This document shows positions 22,889 through 32,059 of a DNA stretch of 36,419 bases, piece by piece; the first letter of the stretch is position 1, and each line of letters begins with the position of its first letter. The DNA comes from Acidobacteriota bacterium. GTDB lineage: Bacteria > Actinomycetota > Acidimicrobiia > Acidimicrobiales > Palsa-688. Made by a program: the position numbers and the translations under genes. Below the pieces are notes generated by a model. That model did not search any database, was not told the origin of the DNA, and was given only the letters and a program-made list of their open reading frames with translations. The stretch is taken from positions 1 to 36,419 of the forward strand of contig JAGWSF010000165.1 of NCBI GenBank assembly GCA_028876385.1. Direction: 5' to 3'.

Positions 22889-24259
22889 GTGACCAACCGC
22901 CGGCGGCGGTTACGCGTCCGGCTGATGATCTCGTTCGCCCTCCTGGGTCTGGCCGTCCCAGCAGGGTTGTCGATGTTCACCTACTACTGGGCCCGAAACT
23001 ACCTGCTGGACCAACGGCTGAGCTCGGCGTTGCACCAGACCCAGACCAACGCCAACCTGGCCCGCACCCTTCTGGGCGGCTCTTCGCCCGATCCGGCCCA
23101 ACTGCTCGACTCTCTCGCTTCCCCCTCGACCTCCGAGCCGGTGCTCTACTACGAGAGACACTGGTACGGCAGCTCGGCGGCGGCCGGGCCCGACACCATG
23201 CCGGCGCCACTCATCAAGGTGGTCGCGAGCGAACATCAAGCGGCGCGTCAGCTGTATGACCGAAACCGGAACAAGGAACTGGCCATCGGCATACCCCTGC
23301 CTGGCGGTAGCGCCTACTTCCAGGTGTTCTCCCTCGCCGACCTGACCAGCACCCTCGCCACGCTGCGCGACGCCTTGGTCGGAGGCAGCCTCCTGGCGTT
23401 CGCGGTGAGCCTGGCCCTCGGCTCGTGGGCCACCCGCCGCGTGCTCAAGCCGGTGCGGGACATCGGCCAGGCCGCCGCTTCCATCGCCGCCGGCCGCCTG
23501 GACGCCCGGCTCGACGCCGAGGGCGACGCCGAGCTGGCCGAGCTGGCGACCGGCTTCAACACCATGGTGAGCTCGCTGCAGGACCGCCTCGAACGCGACG
23601 CCCGTTTCGCCTCCGACGTCAGTCACGAACTGCGCTCGCCGCTCACGACTCTCAACTCAGCCGTGCAGATCATGCAGAACCGCCGGCACGAGCTGAGTTC
23701 CCGGTCAGCGCGGGCGCTAGACCTGCTGACTGCCGAGGTGGAACGGTTTCAGCGGCTCGTCGAGGACCTTCTGGAGATCTCCCGCTACGACGCCGGGGTC
23801 GCCCAGCTCGACCTCGAACCGGTCGACGTGGCGGCCCTGGTCGAGCGACTGCTGGTCGAGTCCGGACAGCCGGTCACGGTCCAGGCCCGCAGCCGCGCCG
23901 GCGGGGCAACGGTGGTGGCCGACCGGCGCCGCCTCGAGCACGCCGTCGGCAACCTCATCCGCAATGCCGTCGTCCATGCCGGCGGCGTCACCGGGGCCTG
24001 CGTGGCCTACGACGGGGACGAGACGGTCATAACCATCGAGGACCGCGGGCCGGGCATCGACGCCGAGGACCGAGAGGCAGTGTTCGAACGCTTCGCAAGG
24101 GGACGCGCGGCCGGCCGGAGATCCTCGGGTGGAGGGGTCGGCCTGGGTCTGGCCCTCGTCCGGGAGCACCTGTGCCTTCAGGGGGGAACCGTCCACTTCG
24201 AGCCGGCCGATCCGTGCGGGAGCCGGTTCGTGGTGACCATCCCCGGGGGCCGACCATGA
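22889..24259 (+). CDS. Sensor histidine kinase, MtrB-like
   Basis: The 456-residue kinase has a basic N-terminus, membrane helices at about 13-33 and 162-180, an extracellular domain of about 125 residues, a HAMP domain (about 182-235; PVRDIGQAAASIAAGRLDARL), His246 in FASDVSHELRSPLTTL, and an ATPase domain with N box HAVGNLIRNAVVHAG, DRGPGI and GGGVGLGLALV. Its position between an MtrA-like regulator and a lipoprotein gene fits MtrB. The GTG start follows a 15-bp tandem repeat instead of a normal leader. The stop overlaps the lipoprotein ATG by four bases. Confidence 0.92.
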   Translation: MTNRRRRLRVRLMISFALLGLAVPAGLSMFTYYWARNYLLDQRLSSALHQTQTNANLARTLLGGSSPDPAQLLDSLASPSTSEPVLYYERHWYGSSAAAGPDTMPAPLIKVVASEHQAARQLYDRNRNKELAIGIPLPGGSAYFQVFSLADLTSTLATLRDALVGGSLLAFAVSLALGSWATRRVLKPVRDIGQAAASIAAGRLDARLDAEGDAELAELATGFNTMVSSLQDRLERDARFASDVSHELRSPLTTLNSAVQIMQNRRHELSSRSARALDLLTAEVERFQRLVEDLLEISRYDAGVAQLDLEPVDVAALVERLLVESGQPVTVQARSRAGGATVVADRRRLEHAVGNLIRNAVVHAGGVTGACVAYDGDETVITIEDRGPGIDAEDREAVFERFARGRAAGRRSSGGGVGLGLALVREHLCLQGGTVHFEPADPCGSRFVVTIPGGRP

Positions 24260-24816
24260 GGAGGGCAGTCGCCGTCGCCTTCAGCTCGGCCCTGTGGATG
24301 CTGTCGGGCTGTGCCATTCCCAACGACCGGTCCCCCGTGGCCCTGAACCAGACCGTTGCGTCCACCTCCACATCGACGACGCTGGGCCGCCCCGGAAGCG
24401 ACTCGAGCCGGCTGACGATCTACCTGATCGGCCCGGACGGGCTGCTGGTGGCCCGCCTCCGGCCCGACCCCTCCACCACGGTGGCGACAGCGGTGCAGGA
24501 CCTATTGGCCGGCCCCACCGATACCGAGACGGCCGATGGGCTCACCTCCGCCCTGCCGAGCGGAACTCGCCTGGAGCACGCCCGGGTCACGGGCTCCACC
24601 GCCGTGCTGGATTTCAACGAGAGCCTGGCGTCGAGCTCCGGCAAGGAGCAGTTGCTGGCCTTTGCCCAGATCGTTCTCACCGCGGTGGCGGTCAAGGGCA
24701 TAACCCACATCGAGATCAGCGTCGCCGGCCAGACCGTCAACGCCCCAGAACCCAATGGGACGCTGGCCGAGGGCCCGGTCAACGGTCTGGTTTACGCCGG
24801 GCTGCTGGAAGGCTGA
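24256..24816 (+). CDS. GerMN-domain lipoprotein (LpqB-like position)
   Basis: The 186-residue protein has a lipoprotein signal (hydrophobic stretch and MLSGC at about 15-19), a Ser/Thr-rich linker and one GerMN domain (about 52-180; LTIYLIGPDGLLVARLRP, AVQDLLAGPTDTE, GTRLEHARVTGSTAVLDFNESL). LpqB, encoded after mtrAB in many actinobacteria, binds MtrB from outside and has a GerMN domain plus a C-terminal propeller. This protein has only the GerMN part, as in shorter GerMN lipoproteins. ATG overlap with the kinase gene indicates coupling, so modulation of the kinase is a fair inference. The 3' end overlaps the convergent TetR gene by 25 bases. Confidence 0.88.
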   Translation: MRRAVAVAFSSALWMLSGCAIPNDRSPVALNQTVASTSTSTTLGRPGSDSSRLTIYLIGPDGLLVARLRPDPSTTVATAVQDLLAGPTDTETADGLTSALPSGTRLEHARVTGSTAVLDFNESLASSSGKEQLLAFAQIVLTAVAVKGITHIEISVAGQTVNAPEPNGTLAEGPVNGLVYAGLLEG

Positions 24817-25535
24817 ATCGGTACAGGGCCCGGAGGTGCGGGACGGCTCCCAGGATCGGCGCACACCCCCTCCAACAGGTATCTGATCCCGAGCCGGAAC
24901 TGGGTCGAGGTGGTGTAGCCGGCGATCTCGCGCGTCAGGTCCCCACTTTCGTCGGGGGCCGCCACCCCGAGCCCTTTCGGGCGGTCTCCGACTCCGGGAA
25001 GGAGGGAGGCTCCTGGGTGCCGGGACCGTTGGCGCGACGCTTCGAGGGCCGCGAAACCCACCGTGTAGGTGTGCAGCACGGCGTAGGCCTGCCCGGCCAC
25101 CTGATCGTCACCGAGGCCTGCCCGCAGGACCCGCAGCATGCACGCCATTCGGGTCAGCGCCGTGGACGATACGACCGGGTGCGAGAGGTATACGTGCAGC
25201 GCCGCCGGCTGATCCACGAGGAACCTACGAAGTCGCTCAGCCGCTTCGGCCGCCCATCCCCTCCAGTCCGACTCGTCAGAGTCGGGTCTCCAGACCTCGG
25301 CGAGCAGGCGGTCGACCACCTCGTCGAGCAGGTCGTCCTTGTCCCGGACGTGCCGGTAAAGCGACATGGGAGCCACGCCGAGACGGGCCGCCAGGTTGCG
25401 GATGGTCAGCTGCTCGTAGCCTCCATGCGATTCGATCAGGTCGACGGCAGCATCGACGATCTGCTCGCGGCTGATCGATCCCCAAGTCCTCCGGACCGGT
25501 CCGGTCGGTGACCGCGGTCCCTTCCGCTCCGGCAT
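24792..25535 (-). CDS. TetR-family transcriptional regulator
   Basis: The 247-residue protein has an N-terminal HTH: ISREQIVDAAVDLIESHGGYEQLTIRNLAARLGVAPMSLYRHVRDKDDLLDEVVDRLL (about 20-77, the recognition helix being VAPMSLYRHV), then a helical ligand-binding domain (WRGWAAEAAERLRRFL, ALLHTYTVGFAALE-like segment) resembling the C-terminal class of TetR/AcrR regulators that sense small molecules. The ATG at 25535 is the first start after the candidate operator. A TATCAT box ends nine bases before it, so the mRNA may be leaderless. It is divergent from a small membrane protein that it probably represses together with itself. Confidence 0.9.
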   Translation of the reverse strand: MPERKGPRSPTGPVRRTWGSISREQIVDAAVDLIESHGGYEQLTIRNLAARLGVAPMSLYRHVRDKDDLLDEVVDRLLAEVWRPDSDESDWRGWAAEAAERLRRFLVDQPAALHVYLSHPVVSSTALTRMACMLRVLRAGLGDDQVAGQAYAVLHTYTVGFAALEASRQRSRHPGASLLPGVGDRPKGLGVAAPDESGDLTREIAGYTTSTQFRLGIRYLLEGVCADPGSRPAPPGPVPIQPSSSPA

Positions 25536-25556
25536 TGGGAGATGATAGCGACCCCT

Positions 25557-25605
25557 CTTGCGTACATGTACGAAAATGGGGGATACATTGGTACATGTAC
25601 GCAAG
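25557..25605. promoter_or_regulatory. Double-palindrome operator between TetR and the small membrane protein
   Basis: The perfect 15-bp inverted repeat CTTGCGTACATGTAC (25557-25571) and GTACATGTACGCAAG (25591-25605) is separated by 19 bases. Each arm includes the 10-bp palindrome GTACATGTAC, with centres 29 bp apart, so each can bind a TetR dimer on its own. On the plus strand TTGCGT (25558) and GATACA (25582) with an 18-base spacer could be a promoter lying across the sites. Confidence 0.8.
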
Positions 25606-25625
25606 GAGACGAGAGGAGGACGGAC

Positions 25626-25871
25626 ATGGTGGTTTTGTGGTGGGCGGTGATCGTGGTGGTGGGAGGAGCGCTCCTGATGGCCACGGCCTACGTGGGGGTG
25701 ATGGGAGGTATCGGCGCCGCCGTGGGTGAGCGATTCGAACGGTGTCCCCGTTGTGGTCGGCACAACTTGACCGGAACCGAACCGCTGCATTTCCGGGGAT
25801 GCCCGCCGCCGTCAGCCTTCGAGCACCTGCGCCACACCGCCGGGTCCTACGCCCATCTTCCCCGCCATTAG
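25626..25871 (+). CDS. Small membrane protein with zinc-ribbon-like knuckle
   Basis: The 81-residue protein starts with one long hydrophobic helix (about 2-30; VVLWWAVIVVVGGALLMATAYVGVMGGIG), then a soluble tail with CPRCGRH (about 41-47) and a further Cys and His residues (HFRGC, EHLRH), which could bind a metal ion. GGAGGA ends five bases before the ATG, a strong ribosome binding site. It is divergent from the TetR gene with the palindromic operator between them. Such a small target for a TetR regulator is unusual; most control an efflux pump or enzyme. The stop overlaps the end of the convergent PAP2 gene. Function unknown. Confidence 0.8.
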   Translation: MVVLWWAVIVVVGGALLMATAYVGVMGGIGAAVGERFERCPRCGRHNLTGTEPLHFRGCPPPSAFEHLRHTAGSYAHLPRH

Positions 25872-26764
25872 CTGGAGCGAGCGGGGCGGGTGACGACAGC
25901 AGCACCAGGACCGGTATCGGCTGCCTCAGTGGGCCGCGTTGCCGATGGGCGGCGAGGCCACCAGCGGTCGGCACCACGGGCGGCGGCGTAGCCGACCGCC
26001 ACGATGGCGGCACCGGCGGCGGTGTCGGTGAAGTAGTGATTGGCGGTGACGATCACGCACAGCAGCGTCACCGCGGGATAGGCCAGGGATGCGACCCTGG
26101 TCCACCAGCGACGGCTGATGCTGAACAGGACGATCCCGCACCACAGCGCCCAGGCGAAGTGGAGCGACGGCATCGCCGCGTACTGGTCGGACAGGTGGCT
26201 CATCGGTCCGGAGTCGAAGTTCCACAGGCCACCCACCACCTTCAGCGTGTCGGTGAAGCCGTACTGCGCAGGGAGCAGACGGGGTGGCATCAGGGGGAAG
26301 AAGGCGAATCCCACCAGAGCCAGGGCGGTGGCCACCGCCAGAGTGTTGCGCCACAAACGGTAGAGACCGCGACGGCTGAAGAAGAGCAGGACCAGCACGC
26401 CTGCGGTGACGATGAAATGGGTGCTGCCGTACCAGTCGTCGAGGAGCCGCACGACCAGGTGGTCGCCGAGAAAGGCGTGCTGGATGGAGGCCTCGTGGAA
26501 CAGGCCCAGACGTCTCTCCAGCCCGATCACCCGTCGGGCGTTGTGGAAGGCCTGGGCCACCGACACCGGGCGGGTGCCGCGCAGGTCACGTACGGCGCTG
26601 TAGACGGCGTAGAAGACGGCGATCACCGCGATCTCCTTCCACCAGCGCAGCGAGCCGCTCCGCAGCCCCGCCGCGGTCACCGGTTGGGAGGACGCTCCGG
26701 CGGCTACGCCGACGGGCTGCTCGTTGGTCGACGCGTCGACCGATTCAGGGGGAGATATACGCAA
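25868..26764 (-). CDS. PAP2-superfamily membrane phosphatase (PAP2_3/AUR1-like)
   Basis: The protein (298 residues from the chosen start) has about six membrane helices and the PAP2 motifs AMPSLHFAWALW and TANHYFTDTAAG, giving the two histidines and the aspartate of the catalytic site. The loop FPLMPPRLLP is typical of the PAP2_3 group related to inositol phosphorylceramide synthase AUR1 and bacterial lipid phosphotransferases. It probably acts on a phospholipid or isoprenoid phosphate at the outer face of the membrane. The start is uncertain: no ATG or GTG precedes the conserved part, and TTG 26764 has AAGGA ten bases upstream. The upstream in-frame extension is Arg/Pro-rich and unlikely. 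Confidence 0.82.
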   Translation of the reverse strand: MRISPPESVDASTNEQPVGVAAGASSQPVTAAGLRSGSLRWWKEIAVIAVFYAVYSAVRDLRGTRPVSVAQAFHNARRVIGLERRLGLFHEASIQHAFLGDHLVVRLLDDWYGSTHFIVTAGVLVLLFFSRRGLYRLWRNTLAVATALALVGFAFFPLMPPRLLPAQYGFTDTLKVVGGLWNFDSGPMSHLSDQYAAMPSLHFAWALWCGIVLFSISRRWWTRVASLAYPAVTLLCVIVTANHYFTDTAAGAAIVAVGYAAARGADRWWPRRPSATRPTEAADTGPGAAVVTRPARSS

Positions 26765-26867
26765 TACGGGGTCATCCTTGAGAGATCGTCGATTGGGGGG
26801 CGGCCGTCGCGGGCCGCACGGGTTGGCACCGGGGAACGACCGGGAGAGGCCGTCGTAGGGCCTTCGA

Positions 26868-27275
26868 TCAGGCTGGGATGACCCCGGGCGGTCCCCGGCA
26901 GCTCGAACGCCCGGACCCCACGCGTTGGTGCAGAGCGTCAGGCCCGGGCTGGACCGGGGTCCCCAGGACGGCGGCGAACAAGCGGCTGGTAGTGGTGGGC
27001 CACGGGGACGAGCCGCCCCCGGGGGGCGTGGCACGAAGATGGGCGACCAGCGGGGTGATCGAGTAGCAGGCCGCAGCGCTAGTCGAGCCGGCGACCGGTG
27101 AGACGGCGGCGGGAGTCGCACAGGAGGCGACGGCGAGGGAGGCGTAGGCCTCAGCCGGCGGCGGGGGGCGCACCCCGAGGGCCACCACCACCATCAGCGA
27201 CAGGGACCACGCCAGCCAGGACCGCCACCCGGGCGAGCACCGCGGCACAGTCCGCACCGGGTTAGCTCGCACCAC
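26868..27275 (-). CDS. Possible small secreted protein
   Basis: The 135-residue reading frame begins with a signal-peptide-like stretch (SWLAWSLSLMVVVALGVR, then AEAYA near 41-45) and continues with a low-complexity part rich in Ala, Pro, Ser and Gly with four Cys residues. It ends 103 bases before the PAP2 start on the same strand. I know no family for it. The N-terminal part looks real. The C-terminal half could be non-coding GC-rich sequence, so the gene is doubtful. Confidence 0.35.
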   Translation of the reverse strand: MVRANPVRTVPRCSPGWRSWLAWSLSLMVVVALGVRPPPPAEAYASLAVASCATPAAVSPVAGSTSAAACYSITPLVAHLRATPPGGGSSPWPTTTSRLFAAVLGTPVQPGPDALHQRVGSGRSSCRGPPGVIPA

Positions 27276-27417
27276 TAGAGCCTAGGCCGCCGGGCGGACA
27301 GTTCGCCGTTGGGCCACCTCCGCGTCATCGGGGCGTCACCCGGCGGATCGGCGGGCACTCCATCCGGACGGATCCAGGGTGGTCGGCCGGGCTGGACTGA
27401 GCCAGACTGGGCGACCG

Positions 27418-28014
27418 ATGCCCCGGGCCCGCTCCGCCGAACCGCCGCCCCAGCCGGCCGCCGTCGCACCCGGCGCGGCGCCGGCCCATGAGTGGCTGGT
27501 GCTGGTCTACCGCGTTCCTTCCGAGCCGACCCGGCTGCGGGCCACCGTGTGGCGGCGGCTACGGACCCTCGGGGCGGTGTACCTGCAGAACTCGGTGGCC
27601 GCCCTGCCCGCCGGGCCGATGGGCGAGCGAGCCATGCGCAAGCTGCGACACGACATCATCGAGATGGGAGGCACGGCCGTGCTCCTCGATGCTCGCGCCC
27701 TGGTGGGCGAAGCCGACATCCTCTCCCTATTCCAGACGGCGCGAAACGACGAGTACGAGGAGATCGTGGACCGCTGCCAGGACTTCCTGGTGCAGGTGGA
27801 GAAGGAGCACCTCGCCGCCCATTTCTCCTTCGCCGAACTGGAGGAGAACGAGGTGGATCTCGTCAAGCTCCAGAACTGGTTCGAGAAGGTACAGGCCCGT
27901 GACGCCTTCGCCGCGCCGGGCCGGGCCGAAGCCGAGGAGGCCCTGGCCCGGTGCACGGTCGCTCTGGAGGGCTACGCCGCCCGGGTCTACGAGGAAGAGG
28001 CTGACGCCCACTGA
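27418..28014 (+). CDS. ChrB N-terminal-domain protein
   Basis: The 198-residue protein, after a Pro/Ala-rich leader, has the pattern WLVLVYRVPSEPTRLRATVWRRLRTLGAVYLQNSVAALP and later ALVGEADILSLFQTARNDEYEEIVDRCQDFL, which matches the N-terminal domain of the chromate-resistance regulator ChrB. The C-terminal chromate-sensing half of ChrB is missing, and no chrA transporter gene is present. Stand-alone ChrB_N proteins are frequent and their role is unclear. It is convergent with the membrane-protein pair at 28089-29059. I chose ATG 27418; a GTG at 27379 would extend it by 13 residues. Confidence 0.8.
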   Translation: MPRARSAEPPPQPAAVAPGAAPAHEWLVLVYRVPSEPTRLRATVWRRLRTLGAVYLQNSVAALPAGPMGERAMRKLRHDIIEMGGTAVLLDARALVGEADILSLFQTARNDEYEEIVDRCQDFLVQVEKEHLAAHFSFAELEENEVDLVKLQNWFEKVQARDAFAAPGRAEAEEALARCTVALEGYAARVYEEEADAH

Positions 28015-28054
28015 CCCGAGGCACGAACCCTGTGGGCGGAGCTACAGCGGCGGA

Positions 28055-28074
28055 ACCGGCCACTAGGAGCCGGT
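28055..28074. terminator. Possible bidirectional hairpin between convergent genes
   Basis: A 6-bp stem ACCGGC / GCCGGT with an 8-base loop lies in the 74-base gap between the ChrB-like gene and the small membrane protein gene. No U-tract follows on either strand, so this is a weak call. Confidence 0.3.
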
Positions 28075-28088
28075 CGCGGGGCCGGCCG

Positions 28089-28304
28089 TCAGGTGCGGCG
28101 GACGACCCTGAGCAGGCTCCAGCTGAGCAGCACCACGACCGCCACGGGGGCGATCCACCACGCCGCCACCGAGGTGCGGCTGACGCCGTAGATGGCGCCC
28201 AGAGCGACGACCACCCCGACGGCCACCCGCCAGTCGTCGCCGACCACGAAGTCGTACCAGAAGGCCAGGAAGGCCCTCAGTTTGGCGGCGACCGCCGAGA
28301 TCAC
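28089..28304 (-). CDS. Small two-helix membrane protein
   Basis: The 71-residue protein has two hydrophobic helices (about 27-43 and 47-66) after an amphipathic start (KLRAFLAFWYDFVVGDDW). I recall that proteins of this size and pattern accompany the COG4280-type membrane protein. The GTG start overlaps the stop of that gene by four bases, so both are made from one mRNA and the small protein is probably a partner subunit. No catalytic residues are visible. Confidence 0.75.
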   Translation of the reverse strand: MISAVAAKLRAFLAFWYDFVVGDDWRVAVGVVVALGAIYGVSRTSVAAWWIAPVAVVVLLSWSLLRVVRRT

Positions 28305-29059
28305 GACGCCACCACCGACGGAGCTTCAGCGGGCTGTAGGGCCGAGCGCAGCAACTGCGTGAGGCCCAGCCCCAGCACGGCTACCGCCGGTACGAGCACC
28401 AACAGTGCGGCGTCGGAGCCGGGCCAACGGGCGCCGGCACCTTCGGCCCCCCAGAACATCCCGAAGGAGGTGAGCATCACCCCGACCACGAACTTCATCG
28501 TGTTCTCCGGGACCCGGGCCAAGGGGGCCCGCACGGCGACTCCGGCGGCTGCCACCACCACCACCGCGGTCACGGCGGCGACGGCGGCGAGGGGAACATC
28601 GTGCTGGTTGGTCCCGAAGGTCAAAGCGATGAAGGCGACCTCGAGACCTTCGAGGAGCACGCCTTTGAAGGAGAGAGTGAAGGCGTACCAGTCGGGGACG
28701 GAGAAGCGGCGGTCCGAGGCGGCGGCGCGCGCCGCGGCCAACTCCCGTTCGAAGATGGCCTTCTCGTCATGGAGGGCCTTGTGGCCGCTGGCCCTCAGGA
28801 TGGCCTTGCGCAGCCACTGAAGGCCGAAGACCAGCAGCAAACCCCCCACGACCAGTCTGAGGCTGCGCAGCGGAATGGCTGAGAGCGCAGGACCGAGGGC
28901 CGCGATCACCGCGGCCAGCACGACCAGCGCCACCGCCGTACCGATGAAAGCCGACCGCCAGTCCCGGGCCGTTCCCGCCGCCAATACGATGGTTGTGGCC
29001 TCGACCGCCTCCACCGCGCAGGCGAGGAAGACGGCCACGAACAATGCGCCACCGTTCAC
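28301..29059 (-). CDS. COG4280-like membrane transporter candidate with EGLE motif
   Basis: The 252-residue protein has about seven membrane helices. Two acidic in-membrane motifs stand out: AVEAVEATTIVLA in helix 1 and LLEGLEVAFIALTFG near the middle (about 134-148). They are internally related and recall the E-x-x-E ion-binding motifs of the FTR1/OFeT iron permeases (REGLE) and of GDT1/TMEM165-type cation exchangers. I recognise it as the COG4280 group, which has no proven function. GGAAGGAG lies six bases before the GTG start. It is followed by a small membrane partner and sits 45 bases after a ferric-iron-type ABC importer on the same strand, so metal transport is a reasonable hypothesis. 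Confidence 0.72.
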   Translation of the reverse strand: MNGGALFVAVFLACAVEAVEATTIVLAAGTARDWRSAFIGTAVALVVLAAVIAALGPALSAIPLRSLRLVVGGLLLVFGLQWLRKAILRASGHKALHDEKAIFERELAAARAAASDRRFSVPDWYAFTLSFKGVLLEGLEVAFIALTFGTNQHDVPLAAVAAVTAVVVVAAAGVAVRAPLARVPENTMKFVVGVMLTSFGMFWGAEGAGARWPGSDAALLVLVPAVAVLGLGLTQLLRSALQPAEAPSVVAS

Positions 29060-29095
29060 CGTTCGCTCCTTCCGATGATTGTCACCAGTAGATTG

Positions 29096-29104
29096 TAACA
29101 GCCG

Positions 29105-29107
<3 letters not shown>
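29096..29107. promoter_or_regulatory. Near-palindrome before the COG4280-like gene
   Basis: TAACAGCCGTTA is palindromic except at one base pair and shares the TAAC...CGTTA arms with the perfect palindrome at 33204-33217 before the ABC importer. It lies in the 45-base gap and overlaps the stop codon of the ABC ATPase gene. A common regulator is possible. Confidence 0.3.
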
Positions 29108-30264
<1,157 letters not shown>

Positions 30265-30268
<4 letters not shown>

Positions 30269-32055
30269 GCCGTGGCCTTTCCCAGACGCCGCCAACCCGC
30301 TGGGGCGAGAACGCGGAAGGCGCCCCAGACAAGGGCCACCACCGTCAGCGAGAAGAGCACGGCGATCACCTCCATGGCGGTCCCACCTCCGTAGTCGTAG
30401 TTGGCCAGCGCGTGCGTGATGCCTATCGACACCGGCGGATGGTTGGGCGGGTAGAGCAGCTGCGACACCGGCAACTCGAGCAGGGTGCCGGCGAAGGTAA
30501 GGACCCAGGCCGCGATCAGCGGTCGGGCCAATACCGGAAGGACCGTCCTCATCCACGAGTGGGCCGCCCCCGACCCGTGCACCCGTGCCGCTTCCTGGAG
30601 CGAGTTCTGGACCTGCCCGATGGGCCCGAACAGGACGCGGGTGGTGGACGGCAGGGCGGTGGCCAGATAGCCGAGCACGAGCAGCGGCGTCGTCTCGTAG
30701 AGGTGCACGCCCAGGTTGTTCACGAAACGCAGGTTGTAGGTGAAGATGTATCCGGCCGCGAACACGATCCCGGGCAGGGCGACGGCGGTCAGCAGCATCA
30801 GGTCCAGCACCCGGGCACCGAGACGGCCGCCCCGGCCGGCCAGCATCCGGGCCGAGATGACCGCCATGGCCACCGTGAGCGTGGCCGTCACGAGGGCCAG
30901 GCGCGCCGAGTAGAACAGCGGGCCGCGCAGGGCCGAGCTGTCGAAGACCCTCCGGTAGTTGGCCAGGGTGAGGGTGTGGTTGCCCACCAGCGAGCCGAGC
31001 CCGTTGATCAACGAGGCGGAGACGGCGCCGAACACCGGGACGCCGAGGGCGATCACCATCAGCAGGGCCAGCGCCGTCGAGACCTCGAGCTTCTTGGCCG
31101 CCGACAGCCGGGCCAGGCGGGGCGGCCGGCTGCGACCGCCGAGCACCCGGTAGCTGCGCCCCCGCAGCGCCCGGGCCTGAGCGGCCAGTGCCAGCCCGGC
31201 CATGGCCATGAGGACCCAGCCCACCGACGCCGCCACCGGGAACGACACCGGGAAGCTGTCGATGGCGTTGTACAGCGTGTAGGTGGCGATGGGGAAATGC
31301 GCGGCGTTGGCCAACGTGTCGGCCACCCCGAAGTCGCTGATCGACTCGGCGAAGACGATGGCGAGGGCTGACCACATGGCCGGAGCGAGCAGGGATAAGA
31401 CGATGCGCAGGCTCCCCGCCCGGCTGGCCCCGTGGACCCGGGCCGCCACCTCGAATTCCTCGCCCAGTCCCCGCAGGGCGGCCGACACCGCCAGATAGGA
31501 GAAAGGGACGCCCTTCAGGGTGAGCACGACGATGACGCCGAAGGGCCCGTAGAAGAGCGGCCTGAAGCCTCCCGGGTGGAACCCCATCAGGTCGAGAACG
31601 CCCATGGGCTCGAGCAACCGCTGCCAGCCGAGGGCGACCAGGTAGGAGGGAGCCAGCAGCAGGGCGTACATCGACCCCGCCCACAATCTCCTCCCTGGGA
31701 CATCGGTGCGGATGACCGCCCAGGCCACCCCGAAGCCGATGCCGGTAGCCGCCACCGCGCTGACCGCGCCGACGAATAGAGAGTTGATGCTGCCTCTCAG
31801 CAGTTGGCCGGTGAAGGCCTGGCGGAAGCCGGCCAGGGTGAACCACTGGCTGCCCTGATCCATGAGCCGGGGTGACACCGCCACCACCAGGAACAGAACG
31901 ATGGGCAGTACCAGTATCCCGACGATCACCAGCCAGAAGAGCAGCATCGGCGCGGCGCCGAAGCGGGAGAGGGCCATACGCAACCGGTCCCCGCGCCGCG
32001 GAGTGGGCGCGAGGACCGGCTGGTCGTGGCCGGCCGGGAGGAGGACGGCCGTCAC
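30265..32055 (-). CDS. Ferric-iron-type ABC transporter permease (FbpB-like, two domains)
   Basis: The 596-residue protein has about twelve membrane helices in two homologous halves. Each half has an EAA loop that docks to the ATPase: EEFEVAARVHGASRAGSLRIVL (about 204-225) and LQEAARVHGSGAAHSWMRTVLP (about 489-510). Fused-permease importers of this type carry ferric iron, sulfate-like ions, thiamine or polyamines; the substrate is set by the binding protein. The GTG start lies five bases after the stop of the binding-protein gene and the stop overlaps the ATPase start, so all three are one operon. Confidence 0.9.
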
Positions 32056-32059
32056 GGGG

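Noticed and set aside
30269..31846. Apparent 913-residue fusion with the ABC ATPase at its end
   Set aside because: The first 526 residues are the opposite-frame shadow of the permease gene; the GTG at 30268 overlapping the permease stop starts the ATPase.
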